A DNA stretch of 64,000 bases from Micropterus salmoides. Lineage: Eukaryota > Chordata > Actinopteri > Centrarchiformes > Centrarchidae. Below, one piece after another: positions 22,941 to 32,820 of this stretch. Both the position numbers and the translations under genes were made by a program. Below the pieces are notes generated by a model. The model saw only the letters and a program-made list of their open reading frames with translations. It was not told the DNA's origin and made no database searches. Location of the stretch: NCBI RefSeq assembly GCF_014851395.1, contig NW_024041150.1, positions 49,996,183 to 50,060,182 of the forward strand, given 5' to 3'. The first letter of the stretch is position 1, and each line of letters opens with the position of its first letter.

Positions 22941-23231
22941 CTGGACTGGTTGAAGATACTAGAAGACGTTTCGTCCCTCCTGGAAGGAAACTCAGCCATT
23001 TAACCTCTGTGGGGTCTTTTGCCAGGATCATCGATACTGCTGGTTCATTAGGGCTCCTGGCTGTTGTAACGACAGTGGCCTTCACCTGAAGCCAAATGCT
23101 TGTTCAGTTTCCTGGGAAGTGATGAAATGACATCCTCGGTTTAATATTGATGAGTTTCCCTACCAGTCAGTCAGAACTGGAGAAGTCTCTTGGATGAGGG
23201 ACGAAACATCTTCTAGTATTTTCAAGTCCAG
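22941..23231. mobile_element. Short element with inverted ends abutting gene B
   Basis: The left end at 22941-22981 (TGAAGATACTAGAAGACGTT then TCGTCCCTCC) is the reverse complement, with a few differences, of 23196-23231 (GAGGGACGAAACATCTTCTA and following). The 290-bp unit is non-coding. Its right end touches the remnant of gene B's last finger, so its insertion probably removed the original 3' end of that coding exon. Confidence 0.7.
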
Positions 23232-23240
23232 GTTTTTCCA

Positions 23241-23957
23241 CTATTCACACAAGTTCGGTTTGTCTCCAGTGTGAACACGTCTGTGATTTCTCAAGGCACC
23301 TGACGTGGTAAACGCTTTCCTACACAGGTTACACCTGTACGGTTTCTCTCCGATGTGAACACGTTGGTGCCTTCCTAGGTTAAATGATTGAATGAAAGTT
23401 TTCCCACACTGGTAACACCTGTAGGGTTTCTCTCCAGTGTGAACACGTTGGTGCCTTCTCAGGTCTCCTGATGACGTGAAGGTTTTTCCACACTTGTCAC
23501 AACTGTACGGTTTCTTTCCAGTGTGAATACGTCGGTGTATGGTTAGGCTACGTGGCTCAGCGAAACCTTTCCCACACTGGTCACAGCTGTATGGTTTCTC
23601 TCCAGTGTGCACGTGTTGATGCGTCTTTAGGGAATCTGATCTATTGAACGCTTTCCCACACTGATCACAGCAGTAAAGTTTCTCTCCAGTGTGAACACGT
23701 TTGTGCCTTCCTAGGTTACCCGATTGAATGAAACTTTTCCCACACTGGTCACAGCTGTACGGTTTCTCTCCAGTGTGAATACATCTGTGGATTTCTAGGC
23801 TAGTTGCGGTCGTGAAAGTTTTCCCACACTGATCACAGCTGTACGGTTTCTCTCCAGTGTGAAGTCTCTGATGAGTCTTTAGAGATCCAGCCGTTGGGAA
23901 GGATTTGTCACAGTGCTGACAGCGGTGATGTCCGAGTCCCACTCCTCCTCTCCATTT
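23241..23957 (-). CDS. ZNF gene B, finger exon (8 fingers, truncated ninth)
   Basis: The exon starts at 23957 after the acceptor TCTGTTTCTGTAG. In phase 0 it reads KWRGGVGLGHH into HRCQHCDKSF, followed by seven further C2H2 fingers. Helix residues (-1,2,3,6): TGSL-type first finger (AGST by strict spacing), then TTSI, QGNR, RDST, ERST/PRSI-like, SGDR, QFNR, TGAN; the fifth is the least regular. The frame ends HTGDKPNLCE and stop. The bases after the stop still resemble a ninth finger (TGTGAAnAG..TGGAAAAAC), with CAG changed to TAG and two bases lost, then run into a repeat. The protein is therefore C-terminally truncated relative to its ancestor. With eight intact fingers it can still plausibly bind DNA. 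The first coding exon is inferred at 32779-32675. Confidence 0.92.
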   Translation of the reverse strand, partial: KWRGGVGLGHHRCQHCDKSFPTAGSLKTHQRLHTGEKPYSCDQCGKTFTTATSLEIHRCIHTGEKPYSCDQCGKSFIQSGNLGRHKRVHTGEKLYCCDQCGKAFNRSDSLKTHQHVHTGEKPYSCDQCGKGFAEPRSLTIHRRIHTGKKPYSCDKCGKTFTSSGDLRRHQRVHTGEKPYRCYQCGKTFIQSFNLGRHQRVHIGEKPYRCNLCRKAFTTSGALRNHRRVHTGDKPNLCE

Positions 23958-24386
23958 CTACAGAAACAGACAGACATACAGAGAGAAAGACCGCAAGTGA
24001 GATGTCGTGCGAGCCGTCTAGAACCATAAATGATATTTAGAAAAGTAAGCCTTTCGACGTGACCAACCAGTTTCTTAAATTCCTGGAATATTTTGTACCA
24101 GAAATTCTTCTTGAGTATTGAGTTGCTAATTCGCTGAAGAATTAAAAACTCGATGCGATTAATCAAATCTCTTTACTTCATACGGCGTGGAGACAAGACC
24201 CAAACATGGTTATTCAGTGATGAAAGGCCAAATGCGTCCTCTGTCACAGCAAGGCAACCGCCGCCAGGCCAAAAAGATGTTTCCACCCCTGACACACAGT
24301 TATATCTTTTTGCCTTGTTGGTCCATGACGGGACTGAGTCAGTGGAATATTTATTATAAGCAGTATTCATTTTTATTGTCTTGTTA

Positions 24387-24412
24387 ACACACACACACAC
24401 ACACACACACAC
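24387..24412 (+). repeat. (AC)n microsatellite
   Basis: An uninterrupted AC dinucleotide run of about 13 units in gene B's intron. Confidence 0.95.
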
Positions 24413-24719
24413 CTAAAAAACAACCTCAAACGGCTGGCAGCTAAATGAGAGGCATTGTGTAATTTTGCAAAAGAGATTAACGGACTATCAAAATAGCTGC
24501 AGCCCTAAGTTGTAGAGCTTTGTTCTTGTGTTTACTCCCTCTGTGGTGGGAGGGAGGTGGATAGTGTTTTCTTTGTTCTTAATTTCAGCAGCTAGTCTTG
24601 AATTCTCAGTTAAGCCATTTTCTCCTTCTTATTATAGTAGTTTTTATATTTTAGACTACCTATTTGTAAATTCCTTCCTTCCTTGTTATGTTTACGTAAC
24701 TTATCTTAAAGAGCTCATA

Positions 24720-25150
24720 GTACCTTACTACCCCACCAGAGCACTGCGCTCCCAGAATGCAGGGTTACTTGTGGTTCCTAGAGTCTCCAAAAGTAGACTA
24801 GGAGCCAGAGCGTTCAGCTATCAAGCTCCTCTCCTGTGGAACCAGGTTCCAGTTTGGGTTCAGGAGGCAGACACCATCTCCACATTTAAGAGTAGGCTTA
24901 AGACTTTCCTCTTTGATAAAGCTTATAGTTAGGGCTGGCTCAGGTAGTCCTGAACCATCCCTTAGTTATGCTGCTATAGGCCTAGACTGCCGGGGGATTT
25001 CCCATGATGCACTTGTTTTTGAGGGCTACTTTGGGTGTGCTTGCAATACGTTTTGCGTCCCCTGGCAATACCTTTCTTCTTCCGTTACTTCCGAGCCCTG
25101 GCTGTGTAGACTCAGGTGCTCTCAGTGCCAGTATGGATCAGCTTATTGAA
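24720..25150 (+). pseudogene. L2-like LINE C-terminus and 3' UTR
   Basis: The frame gives YYPTRALRSQNAGLLVVPRV, then RLGARAFSYQAPLLWNQVP and FKSRLKTFLFDKAYS and stop. This is the C-terminal end of L2/Maui-type ORF2. It is followed by sequence matching the 3' end of the LINE at 45.1 kb (PSLSYA, GLDCRG). It is 5' truncated. Confidence 0.87.
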
Positions 25151-25558
25151 TTTTACTTTGAACCGAGCATTTCCTATTGTAGGAGCCAGGTATGGGTTCT
25201 TGAACGCTCCCTTCTTTTGGTTGCTCACAAGCTTTAATCACATGGTGTGGGTGCTGATAGTAAATCAGGATATCACCTGTTCACGTTAGAGAGAGGAGAA
25301 GAGAGGGGGTGATGGGGAAAAGCCTAATTTTTGCTGACTGCGGTTCAGTGTTTCTAGTATTTTCTGGATATCTTCGCTGTATGGAACTGATCACCTGTAC
25401 AGTCTAACCTTACCTCTAAATAAACCATCAAAACGCAGCAATCGGGATCCTGGAATTATTGGACAATCAGCGCGTCTGGCAGACTGTTGGTGTCTACAGT
25501 TCAGTTTTTAGATAGACGCCTATACTTATGTTGATATGGTAGCCTACTACCGCTCAAT

Positions 25559-25870
25559 ATGCTTGTTTATGTAGGCTACTTAATCAAAAAAGACCAGGCA
25601 CCAAGGCGGGTGATCGCTCCAGAGCAGAGGGATAGAGTCATGCTGGCCCAGCTTGGACTGGTAAATGTCCAGTCTGGAGGAAATGGGACCCGTGTTGTCA
25701 AACACCGGGACATTGAAGGCTGTTCAGCTTCTTTGTCCTGGAGCATGCAGTGGGAACACCGTGTTCAGTCAGAGAGATGCTCGGTGCTTAAAAAGTCAAA
25801 GTGGATGGACACTTTCCTACAAGTCAGACTTCATATGGAGGCTTATATCTCACATTATGTAACACTATAA
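25559..25870 (+). other. Unrecognised 103-codon open frame
   Basis: The frame includes RRVIAPEQRDRVMLAQLGLV and then a Ser/Trp-rich stretch. I recognise no family. It sits in gene B's intron on the opposite strand, in a transposon-rich setting, so a transposon remnant is the likeliest explanation. Confidence 0.2.
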
Positions 25871-26214
25871 CCGTCCATGCTGGTACAGCACGTCTACTTA
25901 AATGCTCCAGCTACTGGCTTATATTTCAGGTTTCCTTTATGGATGCATTAAAAAAAAAATAATAATAATAATAATCACAAGAGTCACAGTAACTTTGGTT
26001 TAATGTAATCAACATATGAATGCTGCATTAAACAAATGCCATTCTTTCTTTCGGCTGGCCAGCGTGTCTGATTTTTGTTTTGTGTTTGTGACTTTGTTTT
26101 TAGCACACTGGACAGTAAGAATCTGCATTTCGGAGTTTCATGTGGTGCACGCGCAGATGAACACCACATGAAACTCAGCTTTCCAGCAGCAGCCTCTGTG
26201 GTAACCAGTCAAAT

Positions 26215-26345
26215 AGGGCTGCAACTTATGATCATTTTCATTTATTTGACTAGTCACGATTATTTTTGTCACGCCCTAAACCTAACAGTAATTAAACCAT
26301 TTAACTAATTAAATATCTTTCAAGTGAATTACTGATCCAACCAAA
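26215..26345 (+). mobile_element. hAT-like fragment (GACTAGTCACGATTATTT type)
   Basis: The blocks TAGGGCTGCAACTTATGATC, GACTAGTCACGATTATTT and ATATCTTTCAAGTGAATTAC match blocks around 60575-60613 and 61071-61104. TAGGGCTGCAAC is a frequent terminus of fish hAT-type non-autonomous elements. This uninterrupted copy shows what the locus at 60.6 kb looked like before a MITE and a SINE landed in it. Confidence 0.65.
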
Positions 26346-27377
26346 ACAATAGATTTATTGCCAAGCAGGTTTTAACTTTAAAAGAACATTTTAACAAAGA
26401 TTTTTGCTTTGTAACTATATAAAAGATAATTAAAAGCAAGTACTATATTCACAACTGAACACTAACAATGACATGTCTATTTAAAATAACAAAGCAACAG
26501 TCTCCTTTTATAATACTTCTGTAGTTCATGTGTTTTATAAGTGGAGAATGTTCTGTAGGCTACATGTTTCAGATTGTAAAGACAGAATAACATTGAAACT
26601 AGAGTAACTGGGACCAGGGCGCTCTGTGAGCTTGACTAACCTCGTGGAAGCTTCTCGACCCCGAAAACATTTGAGCACATTTACGATTCGCCATCAACTT
26701 TCCTAAAACTGCCAATATTCAAGTTCTACACAGTTGGTTTCTCACCTCAAAAGTGTATTTAGTGAGGACACAGCGTGCTTTCTTATAAATGCTTTAACCT
26801 CATTTTCAACATGAACATCCAACATTATAAACACTGCAAGTCATAAAATGTGGAAAAGCATGATAGGTCTCCTTCAATAAGGTCGCGCGCTCTCTCCCTT
26901 AAACAGCCTCCCTGTAACGACGCGGCAACAATGAAATTTCATGGAGACAAATTTTCGATTCATCGAAATAAAATGTGTTGCCAGTGACAGTCATTACATT
27001 TAGTTATTTTTGATAGACAGTCCCTAAATAAAATTTAAGATTAAGCCATTTTATTATTAATAATATATAGAATAGAACATGCACTGCTTATTCATTCTGT
27101 TAATGTCTGGCTGATGGTGGAACTAGTAAAAAGGTGTGGGACTAATTCACCAAGGACACATCTGGTACAGCTATCTTTAATATCTGAGCAGGATCAAGCA
27201 GCCTCAGACTGAAAAATACAAGCAAAGTAAAACATAAAGAAGCCTATCATGAGGCGGATAATAAAGCAGCACAGCTCCATCACAGCCCACACTCAAGCAA
27301 GACCCACATGGTTTTAAAAGATAAGTGGCTCAGGCAGAGCCCAGGTAACCTTTAAAAAGTGAGAAGTATTCCCACAC

Positions 27378-27861
27378 TCAGCTGACGGACCAAATTAACT
27401 CACAAGTTGTAACACGAATAAAGCGACTTCTCTCTGTGGAAAATGCAGGAAACAGCACTGACCGTTGGTCTGGATCTACTGAGGCCCTCACGAGCTTCAC
27501 TGCTCTTTTCATCAACGGGAATAGAGTCCGAGTGGTGTTGAATGTGAAGGCCATGTCTCGGCCCCACACGGGGGAATACAGCGGGCAGATCGGGCACATT
27601 AACGAAAAGCGGAGCCCACTCAGAAAAGCTGTGCTTTCTGCAGTACATCCTGCCACTGATGGATTGGCAGTATTAAAGACTGTAGGACTGAAAAACAACG
27701 TGCATTATGTTCATTTAACTCTTCACATACAGGCCCGGCCCACACAACACAGTTCTACATCCTGCAAAGAAAATTATTCTTCGCAGCGTATTTTTCATGT
27801 TTGTAAAAGCTGTGCTTCTTGCATTAACCTGGCCCTACTGGCAGTAGATGGTTTGCCTTAA
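27378..27861. other. Overlapping unrecognised open frames
   Basis: Frames of 141 (plus, 27436-27861) and 106 (minus, 27378-27698) codons overlap on opposite strands. Neither has a motif I recognise. Most likely at most one, or neither, was ever coding, possibly inside an unidentified transposon. Confidence 0.2.
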
Positions 27862-28311
27862 ACAGTTACCGTGTTTATTTTCTTAATTAAAGTTATATTT
27901 GTATCGTTTTTATTTAGTTTTAGTTTATGGTAAGTAAAGTTTACTGTTCAGTGCACTGACATCAGGCTTGGTTTGGATAATAAAGTTTATTTTGAAACTG
28001 TAAAATACCCTGCCTCCTTTACTTATCTTCGTCACGTCCTTAAAAGTGTTTGATCAGCACATCTGAGGGTTCAAAAGACGTATTTATGTACATATATTCT
28101 GTATAATGTCTCTCTCTTTAGTTTTAAACATCTTATCAAAACTTTAATATTTTGTCGTACTTTGTTCAGCATGCTGTTTTGTTTTCTTAGTCTCATAACA
28201 ACACATGTAAGGGATAATCTTTGTTTATGTTAAGTGTTTCTGTAAATAAAGAAAAATATATAAAAAGAACATCAGGCATATCAGATTTTAAAATCCTCAA
28301 ATATCAAAAAT

Positions 28312-28562
28312 CAGTATCGTTCTTAAAAATGCCATTTCAGTAGGCATTATTTTACAATTACATTGTTAGTGTACAGTTGTTGCTACAAAACTTGCTTTTA
28401 ATTTGCTTTCATTTTATATAATTCTTATTTATGCACATAAATACCAAGGCAAATATCTTGTAAGTTAAAACCTACTTGGCATGAACCCGATTGTGAGCTT
28501 TTTGCTGCCTGATAAAGCAGCCTCTCCATAGTTCTGGCTCAAGGCACGGGGGGGATTAAAGG
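28312..28562 (+). repeat. Dispersed repeat, copy 2 (pair of 1431-1690)
   Basis: Aligned by eye with 1431-1690 in the same orientation. It ends at GGGGGGATT and is followed by GGGGCCCAGCCGCTACGGGA, a transposon-end-like block, and then a hAT-type transposase fragment at 28738. That suggests one hAT family includes all three. Confidence 0.5.
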
Positions 28563-28737
28563 GTTTTCTGGGGCCCAGCCGCTACGGGAGGGGCCCATGC
28601 AGTCCAGCAATAATTCTGTTCATCCTAAATATAAGCAACAGTTACCACATTTCATTGTGTACCAAAATAGCGCCACTATTTTTTGAAAGTGAGAAAAAAA
28701 ATGGACGTAGCTTGTGTCATAATGAACCCCCCACATT

Positions 28738-29290
28738 GTGTTAAAGGACAAGACAGGATGTTCACTCCACCGACTGAGTGACACACGATGGAGTGTGCAA
28801 ATCGACGTGGTAAGACCTATTGCTCACCGCTGCTCCGGTGCGATTAAAGCAATCGATTGCAGAATATCGTCCTGTAAATTATCTATTGTCAGATGCACGA
28901 GGACTGACAGAACATTTCATTTCATGTGCACTGTGTGGCTAAAAATACTAGAACATATCAAAGACAGGAATTTGCTTCTGCAGAGTGGCAGCCTATCTTT
29001 GGATCAGGAAGCATCAAACAAACTCTTGACGGGATTCAATGCTTGCTGAAGCTCAAAATATAGCGGATGCAGTGGGTATCCCACCCGAGTTCCCCCACAG
29101 CAGGCAGAGAAAGAGTGAAGAAAGGTCAGATTCAAAGGAGACTCCTGATGTAACATTTAGGAATTCTGTGTATTATACTGCAGTGGACTCCAGAGTTCAG
29201 TCAATCGGGGACGTCTGCAATGATTTCAAGGGAATACTCAAGTTCCAGCAGTTGATGGGGAGGATCTTAAGTCATCTTGTAGACATTTGA
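28738..29290 (+). pseudogene. hAT-type (ZMYM/DUF4371-like) transposase fragment
   Basis: Two consecutive frames give SLHRLSDTRWSVQIDVVRPI, then WLKILEHIKDRNLLLQSGSL, and later TFRNSVYYTAVDSRVQSIGD. The LSxTRW block, the linker with alternating helices, and the F-R-x-x-x-Y-x-x-x-x-D block are characteristic of hAT transposases related to ZMYM1-type proteins. The N-terminal zinc finger and C-terminal dimerisation domain are missing and a stop separates the two frames. Confidence 0.75.
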
Positions 29291-29524
29291 TATCAAAATA
29301 TTGAAGATTTGGGAAAACAAATGCTCCATCCCACATTCTCAGGATCATCAACACCTGACTTTAATAAACGTACTGTTTACAGATACTACTAGTCCGCGCT
29401 GTCACAAAAACAGGGAGGCACGTGGATGTCGACGCAGAGCCTACGTGTACGCCCTCTGAGGACGATTTTTCCGTCACACGGACCCTCTCGGACGCAGAAA
29501 GCGTAACCCTTGCTTCAGCCGGAC

Positions 29525-29690
29525 ACAGACGTGAGTGCTGCAGCTGATTCGGAAATGTTTTAATGACCTTCCCAACTGTTGTGATTTCATGTTTGTGTTT
29601 CTTTCTCTGTGCTGGAGTTCTTTGAAGAACTTGATGGCTTTACCCAGTTTGGTATTAAATGACTTTAATCATGTGTCTCTTCACCACAGC
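29525..29690 (+). repeat. Dispersed repeat, paired with 58600-58760
   Basis: Both copies share GCTGCAGCTGAT, GGAAATGTTTTAAnnnCCnn, a CTGTTGTGATTT-like block, a TTTGGTATTAAATG-like block and a TGTCTCTTCA end. The family is unknown. Confidence 0.5.
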
Positions 29691-29830
29691 TACTTGCAGC
29701 CTTTAGAGTTGCATTCTGTCCATTAAAAATCTGATGCTCATGTCTGATCCCGTCCATCTCTTTGTACAGCGGATACATCAGCTTGTAAGATTGAAACGGT
29801 AACATTTAAATTAAATAGTGCTTAAAAATG

Positions 29831-31140
29831 AGGGATGAGGATCGTAAATTTTTATTGATAGAGACTGCTTAACGATCCGATTCTTTACTATTATTTAGTG
29901 ATGTTATTTGTTAAGACCAGACCTAACGGGCCTGAGGTTGGCCTGCACACTATGAGGAAAATATTCAATGTGTGAGAACGTTATAAATTGAGATGACATC
30001 ACTTGCGATAAATCAACATATAAAAGTGTACATATTAACTGCCTGGTTGTTTTTAATTTAATATTTTAAATACAGCTAAATGTTGTTTCTAGACAACAGC
30101 AAAGTAAATCAATAAGTAGTGAGTGACGTTTAGAAAGAACAACATCAGTCCCTCCTCCTCTCTCGCTGGCTGCAGGTAACGTTACCAGGTAGAAGCAGTT
30201 TTTAAGACTACAGACCCGTCTGTGCTCCAGACAGACAGCTTTCTATTCAGCTTGTTTTTAACATCTGGCTAATGCCGAGCTAGCGTTAGCTGTGCTTGTG
30301 TAAAACATACAGGATGAGCTACTGAGGACAGAGATGATTTAATTAACCATTTATACATGTTTAACGTTACCCTACAGACTGGTGGATTGATAAACTACTG
30401 TCTTTTTACTTGCGAAGGTTTTATTGCACGTACGTACAGAAAGAGCGCAGCTGTCATCAACTAACGTTAAAGTAGTTTGGAGCTAACTTAACCCTCACCG
30501 TATTCCACCGCGACGGCGCCGCCTCTCGCTCTGCTGCCGGTGTTGTGCCGAGTTTTGCCTGCCTGCCGAGAATTGCATGCACCTCCAAATAATGCTTTTA
30601 AACGCTATAATGTTCTTTGTGGGGTCCATCAATGGTGTTAAATGATTCTAAGTATATATTTTCTGAACATTTAGCGTCTTTAATATTTTAATACACTTAG
30701 TAGAAGTACCTTTAAATACGTAGTAAATATATGTGGTGATAACGCCGTTTGATCAATGAGCACAGCAAAGTGTCTGAGAAGGACCTAAAGAGGTGGATGC
30801 ATAATTGAAAATCAAATTTTGTAGGCGACCCGCCGAGATTTGAAGCCACCTCTTTTTTAAGCATAAATGACCGTCATCACCCGCGAGCTGCAGGAAATTC
30901 TGGGCAGGCAGGACACTCGGCACAACACCTGTGTGTGTGTAGGAGCCGACAGAGCAGGCAGACTGCAGCCTGATGATTTTCTTATCCATTGCGTTGCAAA
31001 ATAAAACCGAAATGACGCTCAAAACACAACGTCACATCATAGGACCCGCGAGTCTCGATAAGCTCGAACCTTATTGATTTTCGGGTTTGAGAAATTTTGG
31101 AACTGGGTCCTTTTGGAACCGGGTCTCGATCCCCATCCCT
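29831..31140. mobile_element. 1.3-kb non-autonomous DNA element
   Basis: It starts AGGGATGAGGATCG and ends CGATCCCCATCCCT, giving 14-bp inverted ends with one mismatch, similar to fish hAT-like non-autonomous elements. Internal parts recur: 29980-30345 matches the reverse complement of 61560-61985, and 30541-30900 matches 43530-43870 in the same orientation. This element therefore has at least two partial relatives in the window. No target duplication is evident and no transposase is encoded. Confidence 0.65.
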
Positions 31141-31626
31141 ATTTACTAATATACTGCACCTTTATTTAATCCTCAAATTTCAAGTGGATTAGTTTAACGA
31201 CCAATTCTGTGTTCTAATGAAAGGAAAGTTACTGGATTAACAAACCAATTTATCCAAAAATAAATATCAAAAACATGTCTGAAAATAAATCTATATTTTA
31301 TTAACTCGTCCTGATGAAGCACGTTAGAATCATGACAACAGCAGCAGCAGATCTTAAAATGAATCAGATCTCCTCTTCACTGATGCGTTGTGAGAATAAT
31401 AACAGACATTAATTAGGCTACTTTACTGGAAACTTTCTGACCCGGAGTTATTATCATGTAACGCAGTATGATTATAAAATGTATTTCTGCATCAGTGTGG
31501 AGCAAAGAAAACATCTGGAACGATTCACAGACCGCCACAGATCGTCTGTAATCAGATTCAGCTGTTCTCTCGCTCAGACGTGGCCGTTAAATAAACAGAA
31601 AATATGAAACGGTCAGGGTCTAACGC

Positions 31627-31692
31627 TTCGACGCACGCAATGCGAGATGACGCATTTACGAAATCGATTACGTCGACGAATCGTCCCAGTCC
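31627..31692 (+). mobile_element. hAT-like terminus fragment
   Basis: CGACGCACGCAATGCG and ACGCATTTACGAAATCGATT match 50189-50258 (CGACGCACGTAATGCC, ACGCAATCGATTATGTCGA). Both copies end in a CCCAGNCC-like block. They are short non-coding transposon ends. Confidence 0.6.
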
Positions 31693-32166
31693 CAGTGTAC
31701 TTTTACCTTAAAAACACGCTGCCACGTGTGGTCACGTGTCTCCGACGGTAGCCTTTCATCAACGGGTAAACTGCGGCGTACCCTGCACATTTACTGAGAC
31801 TTTCGACTCGCAACTCAACGTTTTGTTGTCTGTTAACATGTAGATGACCGATTTTTACAGCTCAGGACAAACCTAAAAACAAAATAAATGGTTCATTAAT
31901 CGTAATCGAGGTAAAGTGTTGAATTAATCGCGGTTTTGATTTTCAGACGTCGCTCCTGCTCGAGTACACTGAGGAACTCGCAGCCAAAACCAGCCTGAAC
32001 TTGAAATCTCTTTCCTCTGAGATCATCAACAGTGAGAACTCGGTCCAGATCTCCCTGAAACTCGGTCCTGAATCCTTCTGGCGCCGACAGGGTGACCAGA
32101 CGTCTGTTAATCTGTATAAGGCGTTAACGAACCTGAAATCAGATTTAACGTGGCGAGAAAGACAAG

Positions 32167-32267
32167 GACATTTATTCATGTAGCTTACAGCTGCTGTACA
32201 TGTCAGAGGTCGCGCGCCTCTGGAGCAACGAGGGGTTAAGTGAACCCGGGTCTCTCACACCAAAGAC
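32167..32267 (-). mobile_element. tRNA-derived SINE fragment
   Basis: Read on the minus strand it contains GGTGTGAGAGACCCGGGTTC (B-box region), CTCGTTGCTCCAGAGG and ACATGTACAGCAGCTGTAAG. This matches the complete SINE at 61105-61289. The A-box end is missing. Confidence 0.8.
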
Positions 32268-32674
32268 TTTTCCACATCACTTTGTGTCCGTGGTAACAGC
32301 AAAGGTTTGTCTTTGTAACGTTTCTTTTAATGGAACAATCACAACTGTGGCCAAATCAGTGTTTATGTAGTGTTTATAACCAGGCGCGTGTGATTAAAGG
32401 CTCAGCCTGTTGCAGCTGCTCTCTAACATCCTGGTTTATATTTGGATCACTTATATATAAAATAAAAAGGTCTCTAGCGACCTCTGCAGTCCTGAAATAC
32501 AACTCGTGTAATGCAGTATTGTAGTAGCCAGAAAGTTTCTGCCTCAAACTGACTTCATTTCTTTCAGAAGAAAGATTATATCTCTTATATATTTTAATGA
32601 CCACCATTTCAGAACCTGGTCACTTTGCAGCAGCCTCGTGTTTCCAGCTCCCACATCCTGACACATGAACTCAC

Positions 32675-32779
32675 CCCGCTGCTGACCTGCCGGCTGCTCC
32701 GGTCCGGGTCCGGGTCCGGGTCTCTGTTAGCAGAACCTTTCAGTCCGGAGCTGCTGGACGCTGCTGCTGCTGCCGCCAT
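32675..32779 (-). CDS. ZNF gene B, first coding exon
   Basis: The 105-nt exon encodes 35 residues: M, six Ala, four Ser, then GLKGSAN and a DP repeat leading into DPDRSSRQVSSG. It ends in phase 0 at a perfect donor (GTGAGT), compatible with the finger exon at 23957. The start ATG lies in AAGATGGCGGC, which is both a strong initiation context and a YY1-type motif. The frame is open four codons further upstream (GTG AGA GAG AAG), but no earlier ATG is in frame. The layout closely parallels gene C's exon 1 (Ala run, Ser run, DPDRSSQEVSTG). The DPDPDPD stretch is a short tandem expansion relative to C. Confidence 0.72.
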
Positions 32780-32820
32780 CTTCTCTCTCACGCGCTAAAC
32801 TGACACGGAGCATGCGCTGC

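Larger units (their letters stand above)
23958..32674 (-). other. Inferred intron 1 of gene B
   Basis: The phase-0 donor after 32675 (GGG then GTGAGT) and phase-0 acceptor before 23957 are compatible. The interval carries an L2 fragment, hAT pieces and SINE sequence, listed separately. Between these (25151-25558, 25871-26214, 26346-27377, 27862-28311, 31141-31626, 31700-32160) I see only AT-rich or repeat-like sequence and no extra exon with good support. Confidence 0.6.

Noticed and set aside
32777..32791. Gene B starting four codons earlier at GTG
   Set aside because: A vertebrate start is expected at ATG, and the ATG at 32779 lies in the same context as in gene C.
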